From: Isoetes taiwanensis
Lineage: Eukaryota; Streptophyta; Lycopodiopsida; Isoetales; Isoetaceae
Reading direction: 5' to 3'
Assembly: GCA_021234155.1 (NCBI GenBank)
Contig: JAJEKV010000051.1
Span: 8,328,105 to 8,392,104 of the forward strand
DNA length: 64,000 nt
In this document: positions 1 through 11,719 of the stretch, in pieces
Layout of the letters: every line of letters starts with the position of its first letter
Position numbering within the stretch: position 1 is the first letter of the stretch
Translations under genes and position numbers: made by a program
Notes under the pieces: generated by a model
What the model saw: only the letters and a program-made list of their open reading frames with translations
Database searches by the model: none
What the model was told of the DNA's origin: nothing

Positions 1-1250
1 GGACGGCAATGGAGAATTTCCATCGGGGCGGACCCCAAGTTGTTTGACAAGCGGTTCATGAAGAGGATCTGAGGGCCTCACGGACGGACAAAAGCGCTTG
101 ACACGCAAAGGCGAGAATCTTGGATGGAACAATCACGCTAAGGAAGACTAGGAGTTCTAAAATCACGGGGCGCAAAGGATTATGCCACGGTCCTAAAAGC
201 GGCAGGCGTCGCGTTAGAAAGAAGGCATCCGCGGAGTTACGCAGCGTTGCATCTAATGAATACCATGACTTTGATTTTTACAAGGAAAAGGCTGCCCTTG
301 ATGAGGAAGACATGAAGGAATTGAACCGTCTATGTCAACCCTACATCAACACCAAAGGCTGAGCGTAACGTCAAAACCCTTCCTTTCCACAGAGCGTGCT
401 ATGGCAATTACGAAGAGGAAGCTTGGATTGGGGTGGTCCCATTTAAAGGCCGACGATAGCTCCCCATTTACGGTAACTTTGGGACACAAGGGATTTGGTG
501 GTGCAGGCGGCTTTGGACCCGGTGGCACTATTTGTCATCAATATGATCGAAGACCCCACCCTTTTTTATGACAAAGTGACATAGAAGCGATTAATGCAAG
601 GCGTGTCTGCGGACATGACCGACACGGATACTTTCGGTTTCCTTGTCTTTTGCATCTTGGGGCAATCGGACAAGCTGCTGTCTCCCAATGGGCGGTGATA
701 TTAACTTCATCAACAAGATCATGTACTCCATATCTGAACTTGATCATGAGTGTAGACTTGGCTTGCCGAAGGCACCAAGCTTTGCCAACATAGTTTTGGT
801 TTTGATTTCAAGATCGGTACTGTAGACTGGATAAGTGGTGGTCTAGCGAGCATCATTATCTCGACGGGTTCATGATCTCTCAAGAAGCGGATGGAACCAC
901 GGAAGGGGCAGATTTATGGAGGATGTTCCATCGATGGACAAGGTCGACAAAGATGGTGCGACGATGTCCTATACATAGAATTCCTATCCGGCCAAGAGTT
1001 ATCAAGTACTTCATAACCAGCCTGGTGGGGAAGATCAAATTGTATCTTGAGTGGTACATGAATGGCTGTTTCTCTCGGGGGGGCTATCTTTGTTTGGAAT
1101 GAAACCTATATCCGTGGTTGGAAATAAGGACATGGTTGAAACCATTCGGTCATACACGGATCTGCTTCATGAGCATTTCAAGGGGAGGAAGACAAATGGA
1201 AGCGATAAAGGCGGCGAGGGCGAGGGAGACCAAGGCGGCGTGGCGTGAAT
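1..1250 (+). pseudogene. Decayed coding stretch, unidentified
   Basis: Short open stretches in changing frames follow one another here. They include a basic segment at 120-362 rich in Arg/Lys (SGRRRVRKK) followed by an acidic, Leu-rich end, and another at 872-1102. Frame changes and stops suggest one ancient gene, or the upstream exons of the FCP1-like sequence that follows on the same strand. I recognise no family. The reading continuing into a basic, Gly-rich tail near 1,190-1,240 looks like a linker. A chance set of ORFs cannot be excluded. Confidence 0.3.
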
Positions 1251-1326
1251 GTCGAAGGTTTAGACAAGGATCTTTGCCGAACACATTCTTGAGAATCGAG
1301 ATTGAGGTGAGTTTACTTTGCTCTAT

Positions 1327-1425
1327 CGGTGTTTCTCGACTTCGCGAGTCGAAAAACTTCGTTCCTTTCAATACCTTTTCTTTTCATTCTCGACTTCGCG
1401 AGTCGAAAAACTTCGTTCCTTTAAA
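1327..1425. repeat. Tandem pair of CTCGACT-CGCG-AGTCGA palindromes
   Basis: Two copies of TTCTCGACTTCGCGAGTCGA, each followed by AAAAACTTCGTTCCTTT, lie 55 bases apart (cores at about 1332-1356 and 1387-1411). Each core can fold into a hairpin centred on CGCG. The same palindrome returns at 2383, 2505 and 2560. Confidence 0.8.
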
Positions 1426-1599
1426 GCGGATGTCATCATTTCGAGGAGTTCCATGCCAGCGACTCGGATCATTGTCATTGGATACGGGCGGTTCCGCGTC
1501 GCGAGGAGGAGAGTGCACTCCACAAAGACAATCGAGCAAGACCTTTGCTCCCACGGCCCGAAAGGACCGAAAAGATAATGATCCGCATTTGGATCCCGA

Positions 1600-2240
1600 T
1601 GAGCCCGGAAATATGGTGAGCCAAACTCAAGCGGGATCCAACTGGTCCCATAAGCTTGTAATATTTGGCGTCAATGGAGTATTAGCTGCGGTATACCACG
1701 ATAAAAGCGTCCCAGAGATTAACACCTCGCGAGATCAGGCGAGCGGCGGCATAAAATAGTGTATCCAGGGCCTAGAGCTAAGGAAATTATTGAATGGTGC
1801 ATTGAGCGGGGATTGAAGTGGGCATATGGTCTTGTATGGCAAAGAAAAATATTGTCAATGTTCTTGGTGTTCTCGGCATTTCAGTTTTGAAGTTCAAGTT
1901 AGTTTGGGGAAGCGAAAGGGTCGAGCATGTGTGGGACCTCGATCCAGCCATCACAAAGGGAAGCCTATAATGGTGAAAAAGGCTGGGCGGGGTTTATGAG
2001 CAATTCGGGACTATGGCAAACACAACACGCTGATCATAGGCGACTCAGCCTACAAGTGCTATCATAGCGTGCAAAAATACAATCATTGCTAAGCCATATC
2101 GACTGAAGAATATGAGGCGGATAGGTGGTTGTCCTTGGTTGTGTCTGTCTTGGCGGAATCCCTCTTTGCCATTCTTGTCGCCGATGTGATTAGGAACTAT
2201 CCAGAGCCTCCGGGACCCGATCCGAGAGCAAAGCGATCAT
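1600..2240 (+). pseudogene. FCP1/NIF-type HAD phosphatase-like, degenerate
   Basis: The translation carries the landmarks of the FCP1 homology (NLI-interacting factor-like) phosphatase domain, in more than one frame. They are KLVIFGVNGVLAAVYHDK, matching the catalytic DxDGxL-type strand with the second Asp replaced by Asn and the first by Gly, then a PGPRAKEIIEWC-like segment, then LVWGSERVEHVWDLDP, then YGKHNTLIIGDSAYKCYHS, matching the late loop that normally reads NTLLIDDSPYK. The order and spacing fit the family. Loss of both catalytic acidic residues plus several frameshifts and stops mark it as dead. FCP1-type enzymes dephosphorylate proteins such as the RNA polymerase II tail. A second decayed copy lies at 18.9-19.5 kb on the minus strand. 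Confidence 0.65.
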
Positions 2241-2382
2241 GAAAGCTATGGGCGACAAATATTTTGGTGAACAAGAAGAGTGACCTCTGCTTTGAGATAG
2301 TCAAATTGTGTGAATATTGTAAACAAACGTGAAATGTATTGAACATTTTGTAATGAATATACTTGTATATTGAGTTTTCGAT

Positions 2383-2589
2383 GCCTTTCTCGACTCACGA
2401 GTCGAAAAGGCATGCTATCTGTTGATGAGACCATTTGTATGTTTGATTGTGACTGGATGCAGCCACAATCTATTATGATAATGCTTCTACGTTGCGTTTC
2501 CTGGGCCTTTCTCGACTCGCGAGTCGAGAAAGGCACTGGTTGTACTTTCACTTTTATGGGCCTTTCTCGACTTCGATGAGTCGAAAGAC
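2383..2589. repeat. Three more copies of the CTCGACT palindrome
   Basis: Copies lie at 2383-2412, 2505-2534 and 2560-2589. The middle one is a perfect 30-bp palindrome (GCCTTTCTCGACTCG joined to its reverse complement). The others have one or a few mismatches. A weak sixth copy sits at 3336-3360. They fall after the FCP1-like sequence and could act as hairpins in a transcript or be tiny foldback elements. Confidence 0.85.
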
Positions 2590-2689
2590 ACTACTTCCCG
2601 TCATTGGATGCAGTTGTATGGAATGAATGTTCTCCATTGTAATTTGATTTCAACATTCTTTTCTTCGTTTTGACTAATGGCACCGTAAT

Positions 2690-3090
2690 TGTTAATCATA
2701 CTCTCCTTGCTCCAGGTGGTACGAGCCGCGGTCCGACACCGGCCGCGAGATCCCGCTCAGGCATCACAGAGACCGCTCCAGGCGGCACAGATCCCGCTCA
2801 AGGCGGAAGAAATACCGTTCTGGCACAGATCCCGGTCACGCTACACTCTTGCCCGGCCTTTGGGATAAGGTTGCTCGCGAATTCAGAGGTTGCTCGCTAC
2901 ACCACAGGGATAAAGAACATCACGAAGAACAAAGAAAGTCCGGGGAAGCTCAAAGCATCTTGCAAGCATTGCATAACATCCACGGAGGTTGGGGAAGGAG
3001 CATATTCGATGGAAGGCTGCGGGGAGGCGGGAGTGGAGAAGTCGGGTGGGGCGAGGTGGCCGGTAGCTCGAGAGGCACCTCCACGTGAGA
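2690..3090 (+). CDS. Hypothetical ORF with Arg/Ser-rich start
   Basis: In the frame read from about 2715 the translation contains RDRSRRHRSRSRRKK, resembling an RS domain of splicing factors, followed by LLPGLWDKVAREF and a Gly-rich end before a stop at 3088. A different frame also stays open (2670-3233). No start codon is obvious for the RS frame. The bases here are rich in short repeats (CGCTC, GGCGG), so low complexity could produce both. Function unknown. Confidence 0.25.
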
Positions 3091-3249
3091 CATTCCACAC
3101 CCTTCAGGTTGCCCCCAAGGCTTACAGTCGGCGTGAAGAAGCGCCGCTAGTTAATCCCCTAAGGTGGACCACCTACCAAGATGATGTAACTGTAGTGACA
3201 GCAAGACCACCATGGTCTCTGCGTCCGATGTAAAATACATTGTACCTGT

Positions 3250-4195
3250 TCAATTTATTAATAAAAATTCTTTTTCAACTAGATCTTTGGTTTCAAACTT
3301 TAATGAATTTCCTTTGTTTCAGTTGCATTGTTCTTGTTCTCGACTCGCTAACCAGAGAAAACTGCAGCAAAGCTTGAATGCAGAGTTTTATTCAAAAATT
3401 CGAATTAAGGATAGTTTTCGGGTCGGGGTGCTCCTTTTTGTGTAAATTAACAGGGTTCCGGAAAAAAGTGGGAATGGAATGAGTCCCACTTTAATTAAAT
3501 ACGACTTATAACGTACTAAAAAAGAGTACATGAGTAAGTTTTAGAAACACAAATTAATCAATTAACAAGCGGCATTGCTTTTCTATCTTTTGCTTCATAC
3601 CAATCCTTAAAACATGCCTGTCAATCTATGGACTCAAATGGTGCATCCCATAATGACACTAGCATAAGTGCATCAAGTGTCTCTAGGTTCATACAAGCTC
3701 TTGTAGCACTCTAGACTGTGAAACATTCAACATGCAAGCAATCCGCTGATGACAATTCATCTTCCCCAGTCTACTAAAATTTCTACGAGTAGTCGGCTAC
3801 CTACCGGGCCAAATTTCTTGAATGAATGCTATTGGTATTTCATAATAGTAAGTTTTATAACTGATTGAATGGTTCAATGGTTGGTTGGATGATAATTTGT
3901 GATAATCATTTATTGTTAGAACCATTGACCTGGTTCTAATATTTTAAATATATATACAAATACAAATTCACAATGTATACAAATGTGTCTAGTCTTTCCT
4001 ATGACAGACAATTCACAATTTGGTGTCCTTCATTTGCAGGGCAAAAAAATTTCTACCCATTTTGATGGGCAAAATAGCTAAAAACAGGCATGACAGCTGT
4101 CAAATTTACACACTGGCACATATGTTACTGGGTGTAACATCTTGAAATCGACGGTTGAGATTCAATCCTACGGCTAAATGCAGAGGCCAAGGACG
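3250..4195. other. No gene seen
   Basis: AT-rich sequence with frequent stops in all frames. Apart from the weak palindrome copy at 3336-3360 I see no coding or repeat structure. Confidence 0.5.
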
Positions 4196-4199
4196 TTAA

Positions 4200-4557
4200 G
4201 GGACTGAAAATTTCGGAATAGGTAACTTCTACAGATAGAAAGTTTCACGGCGAAACCCCTGGCAAGAGGCGGCAGCTGCGAGCCTAGGCGTGCACCGCAA
4301 AACTTTCTGTCGGTAGAAATGTTTTAACAAAAAAATCGTCCGGCATGCTAAAATTATTTTCTAGCAAATCTCCAGTCACAAAAATCAGCACGCCATCGAT
4401 AGAAATTACAGTTTTTAAAAATGAGACGAAAACGCCGAAATAGGAGGTCGACGTTTTTTTCGTGGTGAAATTTTCTGGCGGTCGCCAGGCGAGCAACGGA
4501 GCGCCGCTCGCGAGCCTGGCAGCCGCCAGAAAATTTCTCCCAAAATTTTTCAGTCCC
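4200..4557. mobile_element. MITE with GGGACTGAAAATTT ends and TTAA flanks
   Basis: The left end GGGACTGAAAATTT (4200-4213) is mirrored by AAATTTTTCAGTCCC (4543-4557). TTAA stands directly outside both ends (4196-4199 and 4558-4561). A 358-bp non-coding element with terminal inverted repeats and a TTAA target site fits a piggyBac-type MITE; a Tourist/Harbinger element (TWA target) is the alternative. Inside the right half is a 20-bp stem, TTTTCTGGCGG...CCGCCAGAAAA (4470-4489 with 4515-4534). Confidence 0.65.
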
Positions 4558-4561
4558 TTAA

Positions 4562-5925
4562 AATTTACTTACGAAAAAACAAAGGGCTTCAAATTTCCCC
4601 CCCCCATCCTTTCTTCCGGCGAGTGAAATGGTAAAATCCAACATAATGGTAAAATGAGATCATAGTCTTGCATGCTCATATATAGCATGGGCATTACATC
4701 CCTTAACTTAGGGAGAAAAGACTGAATTATGAGGCAAACAAAAGGAATAAGTTAAAGTTATCTTAAAGCACTTCAGAATGGAATAAAATAACGTCAACAT
4801 TGATGAAGCAGAATGAAGAAGAAAACCCTCGAGCTGGATTGAAAATGCAAATGAGGAACAAAAATAACTGAGAAACCTCCTTCAAATACTCACGGATCAT
4901 TCGGAGTCTGATGATTATAACTGTCTGTTGAAATCTATTACTAGCATAAAAGTGTTTTCCAAGAGTTCATATTTCATGTTACCTTATTAAAAATATTTGA
5001 CAGATCTATGTCAAGCTCACTTCTAGTGTATCCAAATTTTTAAATCTTCTGCAACTTCTACAATGGATAATCCTGACTTTGTTGCCTCATGGCATGGCTT
5101 TATCTGCCAACTGCAAAATAACAAAATGCAACTTTCAGTAGAAGAACTTCATAAAACTCGAGATTACATTGAGCAAGGTTCAATTCTAAAACCCCAGATA
5201 AAAGGTACATACACCCATGCTCTTTTTCAAACACATATTCTGTAGTTTCTCATGAGCAGATAATAGTTCTTTCAACTGCTTAGCAAATTATGCATTATAC
5301 AGGGCACAAGGTGCACTTTGCAAATTGTTTATTAGATGGTTAAGTGATCACACTTGATGTGCAACTTACATTACTAACCAAAGGCATGAGGGAGTTGAGT
5401 CAATGGGATGACACGCTATGGCTTTCCTGAAAACATGGTCCACAACTATCAGCAAATCAATATTCAAGGTTCAATAACACCATACGTGTTATGGCATCTT
5501 ATATGGAGAGCTGGACTTGTGCATCAGATGATAAACTAAACCAAGCTAGCTCTAGGATACATTTATAAACCTTGAATCACATCTTCAGAAAGCTATCTGC
5601 GAACCGTTGCAGCTATATTTAACGTGTTTCTACAGACATAGAATAAACTGAAATAACTATGAAATGAAGCATACTTGTCATACAGAAGAGAGACAAAACA
5701 TTAAAAAAAGGAGGGGGGGATCCGGGTAGCAGTTTATGAATAAGGAAACCGAACCTCAACCAATTATGTGGGAAAAAAAATATGCAACTAATTATTTCAG
5801 GAAAAGGAGGGGGGGTTTACAGAGATTTCAAATCGGTGAATAAAAATGTAGTGATTCAAACCCAGATTTCAAATTGGTGAATCAAAATGCAGCGATTCAA
5901 AACCTAGATTCCAAAATGGTGACCT
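4562..5925. other. Non-coding, small tandem duplication at the end
   Basis: No convincing gene. At 5825-5925 a unit of about 45 bases containing GATTTCAAATYGGTGAATMAA is repeated two to three times, ending at the break point of the Copia element that follows. Confidence 0.5.
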
Positions 5926-5929
5926 GTCA

Positions 5930-7283
5930 ATTTACAATGCATAAGCTGTCTAACAGCCAAAGTTATCCTATGAGTCAGAAGGTATCCATTTGCTTTGCTG
6001 CTGATAGCTTTTCTGCCTTTAGGAAGTGGACACAATTCCCCTGTATCATTTTCAATAAGAGAGTTAAACTCTTCGTCCATGGCTTTGGTCCATAAGGCAT
6101 GCTCTGGATTTGTGATGGCCTCGTGATGGGTGAGGGGTTCATCTACAGAGGCAGCACTATGGAGTGCAATATAGGCAGCACTGCGAGGCTTCCTGCTGTC
6201 AAGATATTCCTTCATCCTTGAAGTGATTTTGGGAGTCCTTTTGGACCTGCGTGGGGAATGTCCGTCACTGGTTGCATCAGTGGTGAGTGGCACAAGCTCA
6301 TTCTCGGATTCAGGTTCTGATGGTACTTCTACCTCATCAAGTGGAGTGTCAAGCTGCTAGCCATGGGGTGCCTCGCCATCATCTGTTTCTGTTTCAGAGT
6401 CCTCAAAATCCAATGGCACAGAGCCTATGGAAGGAGAGGGATTAGCTTGGACAATGTGGAAGTCATGTTCATGGAAGACCACACCCCTCCTGTGAATCAT
6501 TTTCTTGGTACTGGGTACATACAATTTGTAGGCCTTCATGTTGTCACTGTAACCTACAAACATACACTGAATAGCTTTGGCAGATATCTTACCATTTCTT
6601 CTCTCTGATTTGGATAGATGTGCGTATGCAGTACAACCAAAACCTTGAATTTATCTACTACAGAAGGTTTCTTCCCAGTCCAAGCCTCCTCAGGAACACA
6701 ATTGGGAACTGCTTTGGTAGGAATACGGTTGATGATAAAGACTTCCGTATTTACAGCTTCTGCCCATAATATGGCAATATTCTTTGAGATGAGCATGGAC
6801 CTCGCACTCTCCAGAACAGTGCAGTTCTTGCGTTCAACAACTCCATTTTGTTGATGTTCATGTGCAACAGAGGTATCATGAGAGGTATCATGATGAATGC
6901 CACAATTCACTAAGAAATCTGCAAACGCTTTGCTTATGAATTCTCCACCCTGGTCAGTGCAAATGCTCTTGAATTTCCTTTCAGAAAAGTTTTCAGCCTG
7001 CAACTTCTATTGCTTAAAATGCTCAAATGCTTCTGACTTTTTCTGCATAAAGAACACCCAGTTTTTCCTCGTGAAATAATCTATTACTAAAAGAAAATAC
7101 CTTGAGCCGCCTATAGATTTCACTCGAGAGGGTCCCCATACATCCATATCCAATATCCAGAGCATGCTTTGCCCTGTGGGCCTTTGTTTTCTTATATGCT
7201 TTTCTGGCCAATTTACCTAGTGCACAACCCTCACATATTTCAACTGGTGATGTTACTTTAGGAAGACCATGTACATATTTCAT
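5930..7283 (-). pseudogene. Copia integrase and start of RT region, broken
   Basis: Begins with a zinc-binding remnant EICEGCALGKLARKAY, then in another frame CTDQGGEFISKAFADFL, HQQNGVVERKN (the second Asp and Glu of the DDE core are visible here as D in TDQGGEF and E in VERKN). MFVGYSDNMKAYKLY then marks the integrase C-terminal part. The final piece LWTKAMDEEFNSLIENDT is the conserved lead-in to the Copia reverse transcriptase, after which similarity stops at about 5,950. The first catalytic Asp region is frame-broken. Confidence 0.85.
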
Positions 7284-7286
7284 ACT

Positions 7287-8230
7287 TCACATCTTCTTGA
7301 GGAGCTGATAATTGGCATGGCCTAGGCGTTCATGCCAAATCTGATTGATGTTTGTGCACTCGGCATTGAGAGCAGTGTGATAAGACTGTCCCTTGCTCCA
7401 GCTTATCTTATATAATTTACCTTCACGTTCTCCCTTTGCTGTGATCATGTTATTTTGGTCACGTACAAGGCATTGACCACCTCCAAAGGTAATATACAGG
7501 CCTGCATCATCCATCTTGGAAACATATAATAAGTTTACTTCTAAATCATGGACATATAAGGTTTCTTTGAGGCATAGGTTACCACTAGGTAATTCAAGGT
7601 TTACCTTCCCCTTTCCTTTAACCTGCAACACCCCTTTACCAATTTTGACTCTCCTACTACCATGTGTTTCCACCAGATCACTAAATAGGTTCTTTTTACT
7701 TGTCATGTGATCACTTGCACTTGACTCAAAACCCCAAAGGATATTATGATGCAAGTAGGTTGAGATTCAAGGAAATCCTTTAATGTATAGAGCATGCGTA
7801 CAACACCTTCATACATCCATGTAAACAACCACAAGAGATAAAGGAATACCTTAACTAGAGTACTTGTGGTTTTCCCTTCCTCAACGCCTTCTCTTACTGC
7901 TACAAATGTTCTAGTTGCTGGGATCATTGAATCACTGCTATCAAAGTCTTCTGAATTTGAAGAATCTTCTTTGGAGGCGTTGTGAGCATGTCCATGTGAG
8001 TGCTTCCCTTTCTTTTTCGTTTCTTCCTTCTCAAACTGTTTTTTATGTTTCTTCTTTCTTTTGTCAGGCTCTGTACAGTCTTTGGCATCTGTACAGTCTT
8101 TGGCAGTATGCCCCATCTTGTTACAGTTGTAACATTTCCTTCTGTCACCAGACTCCATCCTTCCAACAAGTGCCTGTCCATTTTGAACTAGGTTGTCTTT
8201 TACAACTCTTATCCGATTCTTTTCTTCCAT
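7287..8230 (-). pseudogene. Copia zinc knuckle, protease, pre-integrase
   Basis: The knuckle RKCYNCNKMGHTAKDC is a full CX2CX4HX4C motif, followed by a Lys-rich spacer. After a break near 7750 the protease part reads ESSASDHMTSKKNLFS. The active-site region is normally D(S/T)GAS, here SSAS, so the catalytic Asp is gone. GAG-pre-integrase follows as IWHERLGHANYQLLKKM. Nucleocapsid binds RNA; the protease would cut the polyprotein. Confidence 0.8.
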
Positions 8231-8853
8231 CAGAATTTGTTTGTTGACAAGCCGACTCTAATTTTACATGTTCAGCTGCACCTATTAGATTTTTGACATT
8301 GTTGAATGATGCTGGAAGTCCAAGCAGTAAAGCTCCTACCAGCAGATCATCCTCAAGACCCTTCTCCATACCTTTGAGTTGTAGGGCAGCGGCTTGGATT
8401 CTTAAAATGAATTCCTCTGCTGATGTGCAGTCTTTAAGCTGTGTGGTAAAAATTACAGAATAGAGATTTGCCTGTTGCGAAAAATGCTTCCTTTTGTAGA
8501 TTGAAATCAACTGTTCCCAAGAAACTTTCGCACTCTCAGCAGCTTCAACCTGGGCTATCATAGTATCATCCAAGTATCTCATCATACGATTTTTGGCTTC
8601 CCAATAATTCTGCATCCATTTAAGCAAGGCCTGTGTGTCTGCTTCCATTGCCTCATAATCATCTTTTGTCAGCCGAAGTAGCACCTTTTACGACCTGAGC
8701 AGCAGTGGGAGGTTTAGATGCCCTTGCAGAGATAACCGGTCTTGGTTCATCTCCAGACACCACATGCCAAAGCTCTTTGGCAGACGACTTCCCACGAACT
8801 TTGATGAACCAGTAGAATTCATTGGAGTGAGACAACTTCTCAATCCTTCCCAT
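8145..8853 (-). pseudogene. Copia gag (UBN2-like), frameshifted
   Basis: The start at 8853 reads MGRIEKLSHSNEFYW, then after a frame change SADKRLRLTKDDYEAMEAD, NYWEAKNRMMRYLDDTMI, SWEQLISIYKRKHFSQQA, LYSVIFTTQLKDC and GLPASFNNVKNLI. This is the usual UBN2 gag pattern of plant Copia elements, with the (F/W)-W-L-x-Y motif region followed by the helical capsid core. At least one frameshift lies near 8670 and another near 8180. Gag forms the particle that packages the element RNA. Confidence 0.8.
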
Positions 8854-8897
8854 CTTCTTAGAGTACTGTCAATACAGTAGAGCATTTGAATCGTGCC

Positions 8898-8909
8898 GCT
8901 CTGATACCA
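8898..8909 (-). other. tRNA-iMet primer binding site
   Basis: The minus strand reads TGGTATCAGAGC, complementary to the 3' end of plant initiator methionine tRNA, about 45 bases before the gag start. Confidence 0.8.
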
Positions 8910-8910
8910 T

Positions 8911-9094
8911 ATTAACACTAAGAAAGTTGACACTGAAAGAGCATGTTTTCCATTCAAAATAGAAGAGCACTTATACATCATGTATCGGTGGTCAGAATAG
9001 AAATTCCCAACTGACCTGCTTGATATCAGGAAATATTATGGCAACTCCATATTTCCTGGGACATGCGAGACTCAACCGTGAACAAACCCTAACA
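8911..9094 (-). repeat. 5' LTR of the minus-strand Copia element
   Basis: The segment upstream of the primer site begins on the minus strand with TGTTAGGGTTTG and contains a TATA-like TGTATAAGTG (near 8970). Its inner end is inferred from the primer site and does not show a clean CA, and no second LTR is available to confirm the limits. Confidence 0.45.
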
Positions 9095-10809
9095 ACAGAT
9101 AATAGAACTTGACAAGGACTTAACATGCAGACTCAACAATAGACCAATAATACTTGTCGATAATTTTACCAATGCCAACAGAATGTAACAAAACTGGTTT
9201 CCGCGTTACAACAAGGAAGAGGGGTCACCCATTTCTATCGGAAGATGAATTTGGTGCTGCCATATGGCAGTCCCCTACACTCCGAATGGAAACATGGGCT
9301 GCGATTCCATTCACCTTGTGCAAATAAGGAATAGTTGGTGAGGTGCAAATCAGGAACAGTTGGTGAAAATCCCGTGAAAATCAGGAGCAATTGGTGAAGC
9401 TTCCATCTTCCTTGTTGTAGGGGAAAGCAAATTGTTCTCCCCTTCTACAGTGAACAGGGGACTCGCTCCCAGCTGCCGCAGGTCGCGAGGCTCCCCTGTC
9501 CACTTCATAAGAGGTCCCGATTTCCTTTCCTTGTACAAAAATGTCTGTTTACCATACATTCTTGTATATAGAATGTTAAAAGATAAAGATTTGCTAGATG
9601 TACATCGTACCAAACTGAATTAACTTTGCTAATTCTAACTTTCTAGTGCCACTTTATGACATTTCCTATGGAACAGAACAATATTATAATTCATGAAAAT
9701 GGAATACCGGTCACATACATATGCCTCATATCTAAAAAGGACATTTTCTTTGAAAAAAGGATGCTTTAATCTTGTTAACTGCTGGTATATTGAAATGGTT
9801 ATTAAATTATGCCAATAACAAAGTATGTGAATGCAAAATACTATAAAATTGCAAGTAATAACGATTGGCTGGAGTACACTTTTTACAGCATATGCTAGCC
9901 CTTTAATTACCATTTGAAACTGAAATGACCAACTCTTAGAACTTCAAGAAATAGATAAGACTTACTAAATTGGATCATGGGCAAAATAAGTCCCATAAAC
10001 TCTTTCAAAAAAATTTGGACTTGTTCACTTGCTTTATTTTCGGATAGTAGTGCCTCTTCATATATTAGATTTATCTTTCCTGTCGCCTTCCATGTCCATA
10101 CTCTTTTTCTGTACAGGTTAAAGGTTAATGCGTTTAAGATACTCTTTGAAAGCTATTAAAGAATATCAAAAATTTATTTTATATGCTACTTAAAAAGGAA
10201 AAACAAAATATTGATAAGGATACTTGTATTTAAAATTTAATACCTAAACACTTTGTGGCTCGTTCAAACATGCACATTCCTAGAAACCCAATATGCCCAT
10301 TACTCTTGCATGTTTTGGTTGCTAAAATCCACATGTTTCTTCATTTCTTCAGCCTAAACGCATCCAATTTCTTGCAATATGCCACAGCTGTAAGCGACTA
10401 TCGCAGTGGCGCAATTCCAAATCCTTTAAACAACCATCGATGCTGCAAGCCAGTGTCTACCGCGTTTATCTCTGCAAGAATAATGCCTTTACTTCTTCAA
10501 AGAAAATGCACCTCACCTTACAGTTCCAAAAAATAGCTTGCTAACATCACTTTTATACTATTTTGGCATATGAATACATGTCAAAACCATTAACGTTATT
10601 GTGTTAGACCATATCATTTCTATAGTTTCAGAACCTTATTAGCATGTTGGTTATGAGATGCTTTGTAAAGTAGTGCGTTTTGCAACTAGTGGCATGGACA
10701 AATTTGATGGCATCAAAAGGTAGACAATCTCCCTTATTATATCTTACAGTTGGGAGTTCAAATCATTTTGCTTTATATATATGGGGGGGTACACCCTGCG
10801 TGTCTCAAT
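9095..10809. other. No gene seen; short tandem repeats
   Basis: At 9324-9400 a 25- to 30-base unit, AATCAGGARCARTTGGTGAA, is repeated about three times. The rest is AT-rich, without coding signal that I trust. Confidence 0.45.
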
Positions 10810-11015
10810 ACAAAGGTTTATTCATGAGAGATTAGGAGTTGTAATAGGAATTAACGAGATGCATACTGGCATGTTTAGGATCGTAGAATGGGCATATTTG
10901 ACGGTTCAAGTTACAAGGGTTTATTCATGAGAGATTGGGGGTTGGAATAGGAATTAATGAGATGCGCACTGATATGCCTAGGATAATAGAATGTGTATAT
11001 CTGACGGCTCAGGTT
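10810..11015. repeat. Tandem duplication, unit about 103 bp
   Basis: Two adjacent units starting ACAAAGGTTTATTCATGAGA and ACAAGGGTTTATTCATGAGA align along their whole length with scattered differences (10810-10912 and 10913-11015). Confidence 0.8.
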
Positions 11016-11204
11016 ATATGAGACGTGTCTCATCTCGTATAACTAATACCTCAAATGTCAAATGTTTCTTCTGAGTGGTGCAAATGGTATATTTATATGA
11101 CTTATGAACATTGGAATGTGATTTTGGATGTGTATTTTGTACCTTTTTTTCTTGATTCATAATCATTTGGAACAGCCTTGTAGCATCCAACAGTCATGGG
11201 CTAC

Positions 11205-11521
11205 TGTTTTTTTTTTTTTTTTGAAGAACGTGTTTTACTTCATATTATACATTCAAAATATTACAAAGTACTTCCAGAAGTAAGAAATGTCCCTGAAGCA
11301 TCAATCACTTTTAGATGATCACTCCATATTGGAATTTTAATACGATCAGGCCAATTGGAGATCTGAAAGCAATTATACAACTTCTTACGAATTTCTTGAA
11401 GCACCACCTGAGAAGAAATATGCTTATCATAAAAGACCTTTCTTCGCCTTCGCGGGTAGAAGCACGCTGTGGTGTTCCAATTCGGCTGTCCCCCCTGTCC
11501 CCCCAAAATGTGGCGTTGCAT
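11205..11521 (-). pseudogene. LINE 3' end with poly(A) tail
   Basis: On the minus strand an 86-residue stretch (RRKVFYDKHISSQVVLQEI and KLYNCFQISNWPDRIKIPIW) looks like the C-terminus after the zf-RVT region of plant L1 ORF2. It ends about 40 bases before an A-tract, seen as a 17-base T run at 11205-11221 on the plus strand. A 5'-truncated LINE insertion is the simplest reading; the protein similarity is by pattern only. Confidence 0.5.
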
Positions 11522-11719
11522 CCACCACTTTTGTGGTATGAAAGTATAATTATGGCACCGCTCAGCTGCCGGTATTTAAGAATAGAGTCCCGCTCAGCTG
11601 TGGGGGAAATTCTAATTTCAAAAACTAAAATTCAAATTCAAATTCCTATTCTTTGGCCCCTTCCTGTTCTTTGCCTGCGTCCTGTTCTTTGGCTCCCTCC
11701 CTGCTGCAAGCTCCAATTC

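Larger units (their letters stand above)
5930..9094 (-). mobile_element. Copia retrotransposon, 3'-truncated
   Basis: Read on the minus strand the order is LTR (about 8911-9094), initiator-Met primer site (8898-8909), gag, zinc knuckle, protease, integrase, then the start of the reverse transcriptase region. It stops near 5930 with no RT, RNase H or 3' LTR. Protease and integrase before RT is the Copia (Ty1) order. Frame breaks occur throughout, so it is a fossil. Confidence 0.85.

Noticed and set aside
2246-2551. 101-codon minus-strand ORF
   Set aside because: Spans three palindrome copies and has no motif.
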